Translations under genes and position numbers: made by a program
Notes under the pieces: generated by a model
Told to the model about the DNA's origin: nothing
The model's database searches: none
What the model saw: the letters and a program-made list of their open reading frames with translations, nothing else
Assembly (NCBI RefSeq): GCF_014207445.1
Contig: NZ_JACHEM010000005.1
Coordinates: 372,001-436,000, forward strand
DNA from: Streptomyces candidus
Lineage (GTDB): Bacteria; Actinomycetota; Actinomycetes; Streptomycetales; Streptomycetaceae
DNA length: 64,000 bases
Direction of reading: 5' to 3'
Part shown: positions 37,395 through 45,484 of the stretch, one piece after another
How positions within the stretch are numbered: position 1 is the first letter of the stretch
Layout of the letters: each line of letters starts with the position of its first letter

Positions 37395-38392
37395 TCACGA
37401 GCATCGTCGAATCCATCCATGCTGTTCCCGCCGCCGAGTGGGAGCACCTCGCCCGGCCGGCCAGCTTCTACCTCTCCCACCGGTGGCTCTCCGGCGAGGA
37501 AGAAGACCCCACCGCCACGTGCGCGTATGCGCTCGTACGGGACCACGAAGGCAGCCTGCTCGCCGCCGCACCCCTCTACCTGGTGCGGGACGAACCGAAC
37601 GACTACTACCAGCCCGGCACCGTTCTGCCCGAACACCTGCGTCCCCGCGTGATCGCCGGGGCGCGGCGCGGCTACCACAACACCCCGCTCACCGCCCCGG
37701 ACCTCGGGGCCGGACAACGCGACGCCTGCCTCATCCTCCTGCGAAACGCCGCACGCCACTTCTCGCACCGGCACCACACCACACACTGGTGGCCCTACCT
37801 CACCACCCCGGCCACCACCCAGCTCGCCCCCTTCTACCCCGAACAGCCCGTCTGCCTGGAGGATGACGCTCTCATCCCCCTACCCGGCACGGGCATCGAC
37901 GACTACATCGCCTCCTTGCCCTCGCAGCGCCGCGTCGGCATACGCCGCGAACGCCGTGCCTTCGCCGCGGCCGGACTCGATGTCCGCCATCAGGTGCTCG
38001 CGGACTGCTTCCACGACACCGGGGTTCTCCTCGCCGGACATCAGGAGAAGCACGGACACGACCGGGACGGTATCGACGCGATGACCGCACTGCTGAAGCG
38101 GCAGGCGTCGGCGATGGGCAGCGCAGCACGTGTGGTGGCCGCCTACGCCGGGCAGCGGATGATCGGGGTCTGCCTGTACTACCACTACGGGGCCACGACG
38201 TGGATCCGTGCAGTCGCCGTCGACCGGCAGCACCCAGCCCCCCACCTGTACTTCAACCTCATGTACTACCTGCCCATCGAAGACGCCTACGCCCACGGCG
38301 CGACCGCCCTGCACGCGGGCATGACGGCAATCGAGGCCAAGCGGCGTCGCGGTGCCACGGTATCCAGCCTGTACGCGGTGGTCGACCGGTGA
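37391..38392 (+). CDS. FemAB-like / GNAT-fold aminoacyl- or acyltransferase
   Basis: A 333-aa protein similar to the family labelled peptidoglycan biosynthesis/recognition protein (FemAB-like GNAT, PF04339 type). Evidence: ESIHAVPAAEWEHLARPASFYLSHRWLSG at the start, the family block LPSQRRVGIRRERRAFAAAGL in the middle, and VVAAYAGQRMIGVCLYYHYGATTWIRAVAVDRQ plus HLYFNLMYYLPIEDAYAHGATALHAGM as the acyl-donor-binding second half. Some relatives use aminoacyl-tRNA as donor, so it may add an amino acid to the ligase product. Start TTG 37391 is well supported: GGAGGAAG lies 6 nt upstream, and TTGA overlaps the MFS stop. Confidence 0.75.
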   Translation: MITSIVESIHAVPAAEWEHLARPASFYLSHRWLSGEEEDPTATCAYALVRDHEGSLLAAAPLYLVRDEPNDYYQPGTVLPEHLRPRVIAGARRGYHNTPLTAPDLGAGQRDACLILLRNAARHFSHRHHTTHWWPYLTTPATTQLAPFYPEQPVCLEDDALIPLPGTGIDDYIASLPSQRRVGIRRERRAFAAAGLDVRHQVLADCFHDTGVLLAGHQEKHGHDRDGIDAMTALLKRQASAMGSAARVVAAYAGQRMIGVCLYYHYGATTWIRAVAVDRQHPAPHLYFNLMYYLPIEDAYAHGATALHAGMTAIEAKRRRGATVSSLYAVVDR

Positions 38393-38399
38393 GGTCTTC

Positions 38400-38665
38400 C
38401 CCCGCCCCGAGGACGCGGTCGTCGGAGCGGGGCGAGCCATCGAGGAGTCAGTCCTCGAACGCCTCCGGCATCACCAGCAGAGAGCCAGTCCCACCGAGTC
38501 CGCGAGCAGTGCCTCCTGCTCGGGGCCGGCCCCGTCGAAACCGGCGCGGCTGATCACTGGATCGGGCAGCCGCTCCTCCAAAGACCGTTCCGGCCAGGAG
38601 ACCGACCCGGGTGGTGGCTGTGAGCCTGTCGGCGTACGCGTGACTTTCGATCCGTACGCCGTCAC
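38400..38665 (-). pseudogene. fragment of an ECF sigma-70 factor (SigJ-like)
   Basis: The minus strand reads SLEERLPDPVISRAGFDGAGPEQEALLADSVGLAL, matching the region-2/region-4 linker of Streptomyces SigJ-like ECF sigma factors (usually ERLPEPVVS...DPExEALLADSVGLALLVVLETL). The frame then breaks within a few codons and the DNA-binding region 4 is missing. Remnant only. Confidence 0.55.
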
Positions 38666-38729
38666 CTGCCGGGTCAGTCCCGCGAGTCACCAGTACCACC
38701 CGGGGCAGCTGCCGCCGGAGTCGAGCGGG

Positions 38730-39393
38730 TCACAGGCTGCAACGAGTGCCCCTGGGCGGAGTTTTGAGGTCGAGGAGATATCCGTTGACCGCGTCGTCGA
38801 CGCACTTGCTGCCGCCGAGGAGGTAGGCGCCGTGCTGCTTGCCGTCGACTGTGAGCAGGCTTCCGCCGAGGGCTCGCGCCATCGCGATGCCGCCCTCGTG
38901 CGGTGTCGCAGGATCGCCGGTAACCGATAGGACGAGGGTCTCGGGGAGGTCTCCGACATCGGCGAGCCAGGGTTCGTCGCGTGTCGGCGCCGCGGGCCAC
39001 GCCTCGCATTCGCTGTGGTGAGTGCCCGCCGTGAACACGTCGAGGTCGAACATCGGGGCGGCCTTCCCGATCTTGCGTGCGAGCGCGGTCTGTTCCTCCG
39101 GTGTCGGACGGGATGAGTCCATGCAGCGCACAGCGATGTTCGTGTCGAAGTCATGGCCGTAGGAGCCGCCCGCCGTGCGGGCGTAGAAGGTGTCGCGCAG
39201 GGCGAGCATCTGGTCGGCGTTGCCCGCTTCGAGCGCGGTCAGGGCGGAGATGACGTCGGGCCAGTTCTTTTCGGAGTACAGTCCGCCGCTGATGCCGAGG
39301 CAGACGTCCCAGACGCTCAGGCGGGAGAAGGAGAGCCGCGCCGGCCGCGCTGAGCACGGTCTCGCGGTATCGGGATCGAGGGTCTGGGCGCAT
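38730..39393 (-). pseudogene. decayed tripeptidyl aminopeptidase (TAP-like C-terminal part)
   Basis: The C-terminal TAP-like domain is well preserved (AVRCMDSSRPTPEEQ, LVLSVTGDPATPHEGGIAMARALGGSLLTVDGKQHGAYL, carrying the catalytic Asp and His). Upstream in the same frame VWDVCLGISGGLYSEKNWPDVISALTALEAGNADQ is readable. The N-terminal half with signal peptide and GxSxG serine is missing, and the ATG at 39393, despite a good GAGGAG, reads into a different frame. A deletion plus frameshift inactivated it. Confidence 0.7.
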
Positions 39394-39510
39394 GCGTTTC
39401 TCCTCGGGCCGCGGTCGTGCGCGGGGGAGCGGCGGTGGTTGACGGACCGTTCTCGGCCGGGGCGCTGAGGTGGTCGGCAGGGCGTCAGCGTGACCGGTCG
39501 GTGCGGGGTG

Positions 39511-39984
39511 TCAGCTCTCGTTCCCGTCGGTCTCGGCGTCCAGGAGCCGGTGATGGCGGAAGGTGAGGGCTCGTTCGATCCCCGCGAGGCCGGCCGTGAC
39601 GGTGAGGACCGTGTTCGCCCATGCAGGCAGGTCGACGGGCGAGGCGAAGGGGGTGCAGCGATCAGCCCAGAGCGGCAGGTGGGTGACCAGGTCGAGCAGC
39701 TGCGGGGCGAAAAGGATCAGATTCGTCATCAGCACGATGACGGCGCAGGCGGCGAGGGCGCGCCCGCCCCGGGGGTGTCGGCGGGAGAACTGGGCGCGCC
39801 AGTGCTCGGGCGTCCCCGACGTGGGATCGAGGCGCCGCTGGCTGCCGTCCGCGCTGATCAGGTGGATCCGCCGCATGCCGTACCTGCTCGCGGCGACCTC
39901 GATGCTGTCCGCTCCGAGCGGGAACCGGACCGGCATGTCGGAGCCCTGCACGTGCCGGTCGTCCCGGTAGAGCGAGGCCCCCAC
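39511..39984 (-). CDS. hypothetical membrane protein (157 aa)
   Basis: Not recognised. The N-terminal half is soluble (MPVRFPLGADSIEVAASRYGMRRIHLI); the C-terminal half has two hydrophobic helices (ALAACAVIVLMTNLILFAPQLL and ANTVLTVTAGLAGIERAL) around a WADRCTPFASPVDLPAW loop. Start GTG 39984 is uncertain: the upstream codons stay open and proline-rich, and an internal ATG at 39936 is possible. Single gene. Confidence 0.5.
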   Translation of the reverse strand: MGASLYRDDRHVQGSDMPVRFPLGADSIEVAASRYGMRRIHLISADGSQRRLDPTSGTPEHWRAQFSRRHPRGGRALAACAVIVLMTNLILFAPQLLDLVTHLPLWADRCTPFASPVDLPAWANTVLTVTAGLAGIERALTFRHHRLLDAETDGNES

Positions 39985-40128
39985 ACCGCGTGAATCAGGT
40001 GACGGCCTGGCGATAGACCTGCCGGGAACCGCCTTCCGGTCCCGGACCGGCTGCCTCGGCGCCTGCGGAGTGGTGCGGTACGGGGGAGCCGGCCATCGCG
40101 CTCACCCCGCCGGCCGCGGGTATACGGG

Positions 40129-41307
40129 TCAGCCAGGTGTGAGGGCGAAGGGCCCGTTGTCTGCGAAGACGTGCTTGGCGAAGTTCTCGCCGATGCGGCG
40201 GTGTCCTTCGGGGCTGGGGTGGATCGCGTCCGGCAGGGGGAACTCGTCGTGGTCGCTCTCGCCGTAGAGGTCGAGTCCGTCGAGGTAGTGGAGGTTGGGG
40301 TCCTCGGTGGACCGCTGCTCGACGATGTCGGCCAGGACGTCGCGGACGATCGTGAGCGTCAGCCGTCCGGCGGCGGTCTCGGCCGGGTCACCGGTGGCCT
40401 TGAATTTCAGAGTTCCATCGGAGAGGCCCGGCATGAGAGGTCCGGGGGTGTTCTCTTGGGTCGGGCACAGGACAGGGGAGACCAGGAGCAGGGGGGTGGT
40501 GGGGTGGCCCTCGCGGATGGTGTCGAGGAAGCCGTGGATGGCGGGGGCGAAGGCGCGCAGGCGCATGGCGTCGCTGTTGACGACATTGATGCCGAGCTTG
40601 AGGCTGATCAGGTCTGCGCGGGTGTCGCGTATGGCGCGGGCGATGAACGGGTCGACCAGTGCGCTGCCGCCGAATCCGAGGTTGACCAGCTCCACATCGC
40701 CTGCGGAGGCTGCCAGCGCGGGCCAGATGGTGCTGGGGAAGACGGCGTTGGATCCGTGGCTGATGGAGCTGCCGTGGTGCAGCCACACCCGGCGCCCGGT
40801 CTTCGGGGACGGCTCGACGGGGGCGTCGGAGCGTAGGGCGATGACCTCGGTGATCTCCGCGTGCGGGAGCCAGATCTCGATGTCCTTCTCGCCGGCGGGG
40901 AGGTCGGTGAAGTGGGCGGTGCCGGCGGGGCCCGGGGTGAATTCCGCGGTCTGGGTGCGCATGTCGGTGACGGTGCGCAGGTTCCCGCCGTCCACAGTGG
41001 CCTGGGCGGTGAGGTGGCCGTCGACCAGGAGGTCGTAGACGCCGTCCGGCGGGGGCGGGAAGCCCCGGTAGGCGCGTTTGGTCGGCAGGGTGTCCAGGAG
41101 GATGGTGGTGGCGCTGGTACGGAACGCCAGCCGGACGCCGGAGGGCTGGACCTCGGCCATGGCCAGCAGGTCGTCGGGGATCCGGCGGCGCGCCCAGGCA
41201 GGCAGTCTGTGCGGCAGCAGGCCGTGGGCAGTTTCTTCCACGTCGAGGTGACCGCGCAGGAAGTCGGCGGTGAGGGGAATGGTGATCAGTTCCTGTTCGG
41301 TGCTCAT
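40129..41307 (-). CDS. SGNH/GDSL-family hydrolase
   Basis: A 392-aa two-domain esterase. Residues about 1-165 form a beta-sandwich-like N-terminal domain; the SGNH domain follows with HHGSSISHG (nucleophile Ser block I), NLGFGGSAL (block II Gly), KLGINVVNSD (block III Asn) and LPDAIHPSPEG (block V Asp and His). All four SGNH residues are present, so it should be an active esterase or acyl hydrolase. No signal peptide, so cytoplasmic. Downstream of a TetR-type regulator on the same strand (73-bp gap), which probably controls it. Confidence 0.88.
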   Translation of the reverse strand: MSTEQELITIPLTADFLRGHLDVEETAHGLLPHRLPAWARRRIPDDLLAMAEVQPSGVRLAFRTSATTILLDTLPTKRAYRGFPPPPDGVYDLLVDGHLTAQATVDGGNLRTVTDMRTQTAEFTPGPAGTAHFTDLPAGEKDIEIWLPHAEITEVIALRSDAPVEPSPKTGRRVWLHHGSSISHGSNAVFPSTIWPALAASAGDVELVNLGFGGSALVDPFIARAIRDTRADLISLKLGINVVNSDAMRLRAFAPAIHGFLDTIREGHPTTPLLLVSPVLCPTQENTPGPLMPGLSDGTLKFKATGDPAETAAGRLTLTIVRDVLADIVEQRSTEDPNLHYLDGLDLYGESDHDEFPLPDAIHPSPEGHRRIGENFAKHVFADNGPFALTPG

Positions 41308-41380
41308 TGCCTCAAGCCTTCACGTTCAGGGGTGGGTGCCGGGCCGGCACGGGCAGGCCCGGCGCGGGTGACGTGGCCGG

Positions 41381-41959
41381 TCAGGGGGTGGTCCGGCTCC
41401 GCAACGCGGTGTCGAGGCAGTCCAGGGCCCAGGCCCAGGACTGCTGCGCGGCGATGTCGGTGTGGTCGAAGGCGCCGGCTGCCTCCAGGGAGGCGTAGCC
41501 GTGGAAGACGCTGCCCAGCATGCGGACCGCGTGCGTCTGGTCCGGCTCGGCCAGGTCGTAGCCACGCAGGATCGCCCGTGTCATCTGCGCGTGCCGGACG
41601 CCGGCGCTGGCCGCGGCGGTCTGCGGGTCGAGCCGGTACCGCGCAGCCTCGTACCGGCCGGGGTGCACCCGGGCGTAGTCCCGGTAGGCGTTCGCGAAGG
41701 CCGTCAGGGCATCCTTGCCCGCGCGCCCGGCCACGGCGTCGGCGACCCGGTCGGCGAGTTCTTCCAGGGCGAAGAGCGCGATCCGGGTCTTGAGGTCGTG
41801 GGAGTTCTTCACATGCGCGTACAGGCTCGCCGGCTTCACGTCGAAACGCCGGGCGAGCGCGGACAGGGTCACCTGGTCGAAACCGCCCTCATCGGCGAGT
41901 TCCGCACCAGCGAGCGTCAGCCGCTCCGGGTTCAGTCCTGCCCGAACCATAACCATCAC
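41381..41959 (-). CDS. TetR/AcrR family regulator
   Basis: A 192-aa repressor: helix-turn-helix at residues about 12-58 (LTLAGAELADEGGFDQVTLSALARRFDVKPASLYAHVKN) and a WHG/TetR_C_33-type ligand domain (ARVHPGRYEAARYRL, RMLGSVFHGYASLEAAGAFDH). Start ATG 41959 or 41953 (MMVMVRAG). Directly upstream is an AT-rich palindromic region, its likely operator; the SGNH hydrolase downstream is the likely target. Confidence 0.85.
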   Translation of the reverse strand: MMVMVRAGLNPERLTLAGAELADEGGFDQVTLSALARRFDVKPASLYAHVKNSHDLKTRIALFALEELADRVADAVAGRAGKDALTAFANAYRDYARVHPGRYEAARYRLDPQTAAASAGVRHAQMTRAILRGYDLAEPDQTHAVRMLGSVFHGYASLEAAGAFDHTDIAAQQSWAWALDCLDTALRSRTTP

Positions 41960-41971
41960 CTGTCCTTAATA

Positions 41972-42011
41972 TGCCTACGGGCAATATAGGTATACCTACA
42001 AGCTATAGGCA
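41972..42011. promoter_or_regulatory. candidate operator of the TetR regulator
   Basis: A perfect 12-bp palindrome TAGGTATACCTA (41987-41998) is nested in an outer inverted repeat TGCCTA (41972-41977) / TAGGCA (42006-42011). The stretch is strikingly AT-rich for this genome and sits 13 bp before the regulator's start. Confidence 0.65.
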
Positions 42012-42371
42012 AATCGAAAGTTCCCTAAGGTTTGGCGGACGCGGCATGGCGGCTTTCTGTGTGCCGCGCGCGTGGGCGCCCGGAGCGTCGGACGAGCGTC
42101 ACGGTCGGCAGACCGTGGATGCCGGGGGAGCGGCCGACCCGACCGCGATCTGCCCGAGGAGGTCGTGCTCGCTTGAGCATGGGCCACCACTCGTATCGCT
42201 GTGCCCATCCGGCTTGGGTCGAGTAGGGCGAGGGCCGCGGGATCACTGCGTCCGTGGCCCATATGGGCGGGTCGAGATGGGTGAGAGCCCGGCACCCCGG
42301 CACAGCGGCTCACCCCGGACACCGAGGCCACCCGGATCTCCGGCTGCAACAGGAAGGATCGTCACAGGAAG
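42012..42371. other. 360-bp gap, nothing recognised
   Basis: No coding frame with normal codon bias; it adjoins the degraded 5' end of the FAD oxidoreductase. Confidence 0.35.
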
Positions 42372-43706
42372 GTGCCGGTGATCCTGTGCGAGGGGCAGAC
42401 GACAGGGACAGCCGGGGCCCCGATGGCCATGGGCAGCCCGACGAAGTTCGGCTCCCTCTCGCAGGCATCACCTCAGGTGACCGGTGGAGCTGTCGGAGCG
42501 GTCGGTCACCGTGGGTCGCCCGAATCGGACAGGAGCTCGTGGAGACGCGGGCTGGTTCTCGATCTGACCGACATGCGGGAAGTCCGAATCGACAGCAACA
42601 ACAGTTGCGCGACGTTGGGTGGCGGGGCGCTCTCGTCCGACGTCGTATCCGCCGCCGAGAAGGTGGGCCTGACTGCCGTCACCGGCACGGCGGGCGCCGT
42701 CGGCATGGTCGGCCTCACACTCGGCGGCGGGTACGGTCCCCTGATAGGCCGGTTCGGGCTCGCAGCCGACAACCTGCTCGGCGCCGAAGTCGTGTTGGCC
42801 GACGGCTCACGGGTGATCACCGACGCCGAACATCACCCCGACCTCTTCTGGGCGTTGCGCGGGGGCGGCGGCAACTTCGGTGTCGTGACCTCGGCGCGGA
42901 TCCGTCTGCACCCCGTACCGACAGTGGTGTCGGGAACCATCCTGTACCCGATGTTCCGGAGTGCCGACATCCTGGCCGGCCTCGGTGAGATCCTTCAGGG
43001 CGGTCCGGACGAACTGACGGTGGACGTGGTGTTCGTTCCTGGCCCGGACGGTCGGCCGACGGTGTACGTCGCACCGACCTGGTCGGGGGACCTCACGGTG
43101 GGAAACGCCGAGAACGGACCGGTGCGTGCCCTGGCCAAGCTCGGTACACCCGTGTTCGCCGAGGTGGGACCGGTCGCACGTTCCGCGGCGTTGGCCGCGA
43201 CGGACGCCATGTTCCCACCCGGGCGGAGGGGCGCGCTCCGCACGCGGACCGTCCAGAGCATCTCCGGCCCCATCGCGGCCGTCCTGGACGGGGCAGCCCG
43301 GGAGTTCACCTCACCGTTCTCCGCGATCGTGTGGCATCAGTTCCACGGTGCTGCCACCCGTCCTGCTCTCGGCTCGACGGCTTTCGGCCGACGCGAACCG
43401 CACCTGATGGTCGAGCTCATCTCCTTGTGGGAAGACAACGGCGCCGAGGACAACGCAGACGCCGGCGACGGCAGGTCCCCGCACCTGCGCTGGCTGGAAG
43501 ATGTGCACGCGGCACTCGAGCCGTTCTCGTTGCCGGGCGGCTACGTGAACTTCCTGGGGCCGGAGACCCCCGACCAGGTCGCGAACTCCTACGGACCGAA
43601 CACCGAACGCCTGCTCGCCGTGAAGGCTGCGGTCGACCCGGACTCCGTCTTCGTTGCCACGCCGCTCCCCACCGGGACCGTGGACACCGGTTCCCTGCCC
43701 GCGTGA
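42372..43706 (+). pseudogene. N-terminally degraded FAD-binding (BBE/PCMH) oxidoreductase
   Basis: From about 42550 the protein is a good berberine-bridge-type oxidase: GLVLDLTDMREVRID, GLTLGGGYGPLIGRFGLAADNLLGAEVVLADG, HPDLFWALRGGGGNFGVVTSARIRLHPVP (FAD site), and a BBE end YVNFLGPE...YGPNTERLLAVKAAVDPDSVF. The first FAD-binding segment, expected to contain RGGGHxxxG with a flavin-attachment His, is replaced by unrelated residues (GAVGAVGHRGSPESDRSSW). So the 5' end was lost or rearranged. It could still be expressed from an internal start but should lack flavin attachment. Confidence 0.6.
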
Positions 43707-43853
43707 GGCGCGGGCGAGGCCGGTACTTTGTCGAACCAGCGGTCCAGGCCGGGGAGTGCAGTCCTTCCGTGGTCCTGTATGTACCCGAGGACGGTGACGA
43801 GGTCCACCGGTTCGGGTTCCCGCGGGTGCCCGTCGCCCCCGTACTGAGCGCGT

Positions 43854-44144
43854 TCCAGTTCGCTGCCGACCGCGGTCCTGGTGCCCATCGCCGTGATCTG
43901 CTTGGGCACCTCGCGCGGCGCGGTCGACATGGTGGTGCTTCTCGGCGCTGTTCCCTCCGTGGCGACCGGAGTCCTGGGCGCGCTGGACCGGGTGCCGCCA
44001 CTCCTGATGCGGGCAGGCCGCTCGATGGGGGCGACGGGAGCCGTCGCAGTGCGCCCCATCCTGCTTCCGGCCGCTCTTCCCGGTGTGGTTTCGGACCCGT
44101 GGGGTCGGCTGTACGGGCCGCCACACAGGATCCAAGGTGCTTGA
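43854..44144 (+). pseudogene. fragment of an SsuC/TauC-type ABC transporter permease
   Basis: The frame reads VPIAVICLGTSRGAVDMVVLLGAVPSVATGVLGALDRVPPLLMRAGRSMGATG, then ILLPAALPGVVS. This matches the middle of sulfonate/nitrate/taurine ABC permeases, including the EAA-like loop (GA...LPAALPG). Both ends are missing and the frame leaves homology at about 44100. A preceding piece of DNA (43707-43850) shows nothing recognisable. Confidence 0.65.
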
Positions 44145-44151
44145 TATGATC

Positions 44152-44174
44152 CTCGATCAGAACTGGTGATCGAG
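44152..44174. promoter_or_regulatory. inverted repeat at the start of the MFS gene
   Basis: CTCGATCA (44152-44159) and TGATCGAG (44167-44174) form an 8-bp inverted repeat with a 7-nt spacer, ending on the first base of the GTG start at 44174. It could be an operator or an RNA hairpin blocking initiation. Confidence 0.5.
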
Positions 44175-45484
44175 TGCGTACGTGGCGGGGGCGTAATGTG
44201 GCTGGTCCGGACCGGCGGTTCCGTGCGCTCGTGTGCGCTTACGCGGTGTCCGGTTACGGCAACTACCTGAACCTGATCGCTCTCAGTCTGTTCTCCTACG
44301 AGGTCACCGGCTCCGCTTTCGGCGTGGGCATGTTACTGGCGTTACGCCTGTTCGCCGGCTCGCTCGCCGGCCTCGCCGCCGGGGCACTGCTGGCCAGGAC
44401 CTCGCGTCGGCCGGTGATGATCGGCGCCGATGTGGCGCAGGCCGCCGTCATGGCCGTGCTGGCCCTGTGCGCCTTCAGTACGCCGGCGTGGCTGCTCGGC
44501 TGTGCTGCCGTCGTCCTGGGCGCGGGGAACGTCTTCTTCACTGTCGCGTTGCGCAGCGCGGTACCCGCGATGGTCGGTCAGGAGAGCCGCACGCGGGCGA
44601 ACGGGCTGCTGGTCACGGCACGGTCCATAGCCACCGTACTGGGCTTCGCCTCGGCGGCCCCGGTCATCGCAGCAGGCGGTTTCGCCACCGCCTTCGCCGT
44701 CAACGCCGTGAGCTTCGTGGTATCGGCGGTCGCTTTGCTGGTGCTCCGGCCGCGTACGGACGGCGACCACGGCGATGACGTTCAAGAAAGCGCCGAGCGG
44801 GAGCGCGACGATCGCGGTTCACGACGGTGGCGCGCGATGGCCGGTCTGCCCGCCCTGTTGCTCGGCATGATCATGCTCCGAGGCGTCGACGCCTTGGCCT
44901 CCTCGTCGCACAACGTCGCGCTGCCCCTGGTCGCGCACTCCACGGCTCCGTCCGAACCGGCCGTGTTCATGACCAAGTTCTGGGTCGCATGGGCCGTTGG
45001 CACCCTCACCGCCCACTTCGTGCTCAGGCGCAGCCGGCACGGGTCGGCGTGGGGCGAACGGGCCTTCGCGGTGGGTACGTTCGCGATGTCGCTCGCGTTC
45101 CTGGCGGCGTTCGCCGCTCCGGCCGCGCCGACGCTGATGCTGGCCGCGGCGGCGGCCGGGTTCGCGGACGGCTGGACCGAGATCGTCTACACCTCACGCC
45201 TGCAGACCGCGCCCGACCGGCAGCGCAGCCGCCTGTTCGGGCTGTCCGCCACGGCGGAGACCGCCGGATTCGCGCTGGGCGCCGTGCTGGCCGCGGCGGC
45301 CCTCGAAGCGCTGCCCGCTCTCACGGTCGTCGGCGCTTTCCACGGTGCGGCGATGTGCGGGTCACTGGTACTGCTGCTGTTCACGCTCCGCCGCCCCTCC
45401 AGGGCCCGGCCGCCGTTCACAAGTGAAGAAGAAGGGGACACGCATGGAACGCGTACGGGGACAGGCGCTCTGCCGGGGGCCTGA
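44174..45484 (+). CDS. MFS exporter of the PKS-NRPS locus
   Basis: A 436-aa MFS protein of the transmembrane-secretion-effector (EntS-like) type: YAVSGYGNYLNLIALSLFSYEVTGSAFGVGMLLALRLFAGSLAGL, GALLARTSRRPVMIGADVAQAAVMAVL and the long central loop rich in Asp/Glu/Arg (GDHGDDVQESAERERDD). It probably exports the PKS-NRPS product. Two TTA leucine codons (44333-44335 and 44342-44344) lie close together near the 5' end, implying bldA control. GTG 44174 or in-frame GTG 44198 could be the start. Its last 41 bp overlap the PKS-NRPS start. Confidence 0.85.
   Translation: MRTWRGRNVAGPDRRFRALVCAYAVSGYGNYLNLIALSLFSYEVTGSAFGVGMLLALRLFAGSLAGLAAGALLARTSRRPVMIGADVAQAAVMAVLALCAFSTPAWLLGCAAVVLGAGNVFFTVALRSAVPAMVGQESRTRANGLLVTARSIATVLGFASAAPVIAAGGFATAFAVNAVSFVVSAVALLVLRPRTDGDHGDDVQESAERERDDRGSRRWRAMAGLPALLLGMIMLRGVDALASSSHNVALPLVAHSTAPSEPAVFMTKFWVAWAVGTLTAHFVLRRSRHGSAWGERAFAVGTFAMSLAFLAAFAAPAAPTLMLAAAAAGFADGWTEIVYTSRLQTAPDRQRSRLFGLSATAETAGFALGAVLAAAALEALPALTVVGAFHGAAMCGSLVLLLFTLRRPSRARPPFTSEEEGDTHGTRTGTGALPGA

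Noticed and set aside
36887..37786. Minus-strand frames across the MFS/acyltransferase junction
   Set aside because: Shadows of two overlapping plus-strand genes whose motifs and TTGA coupling are clear.
43589..44059. Minus-strand frame with a plausible protein-like stretch (YIQDHGRTALPGLDRWFDK)
   Set aside because: Could not be assigned to any family, and it overlaps both the oxidase end and the permease fragment on the other strand.
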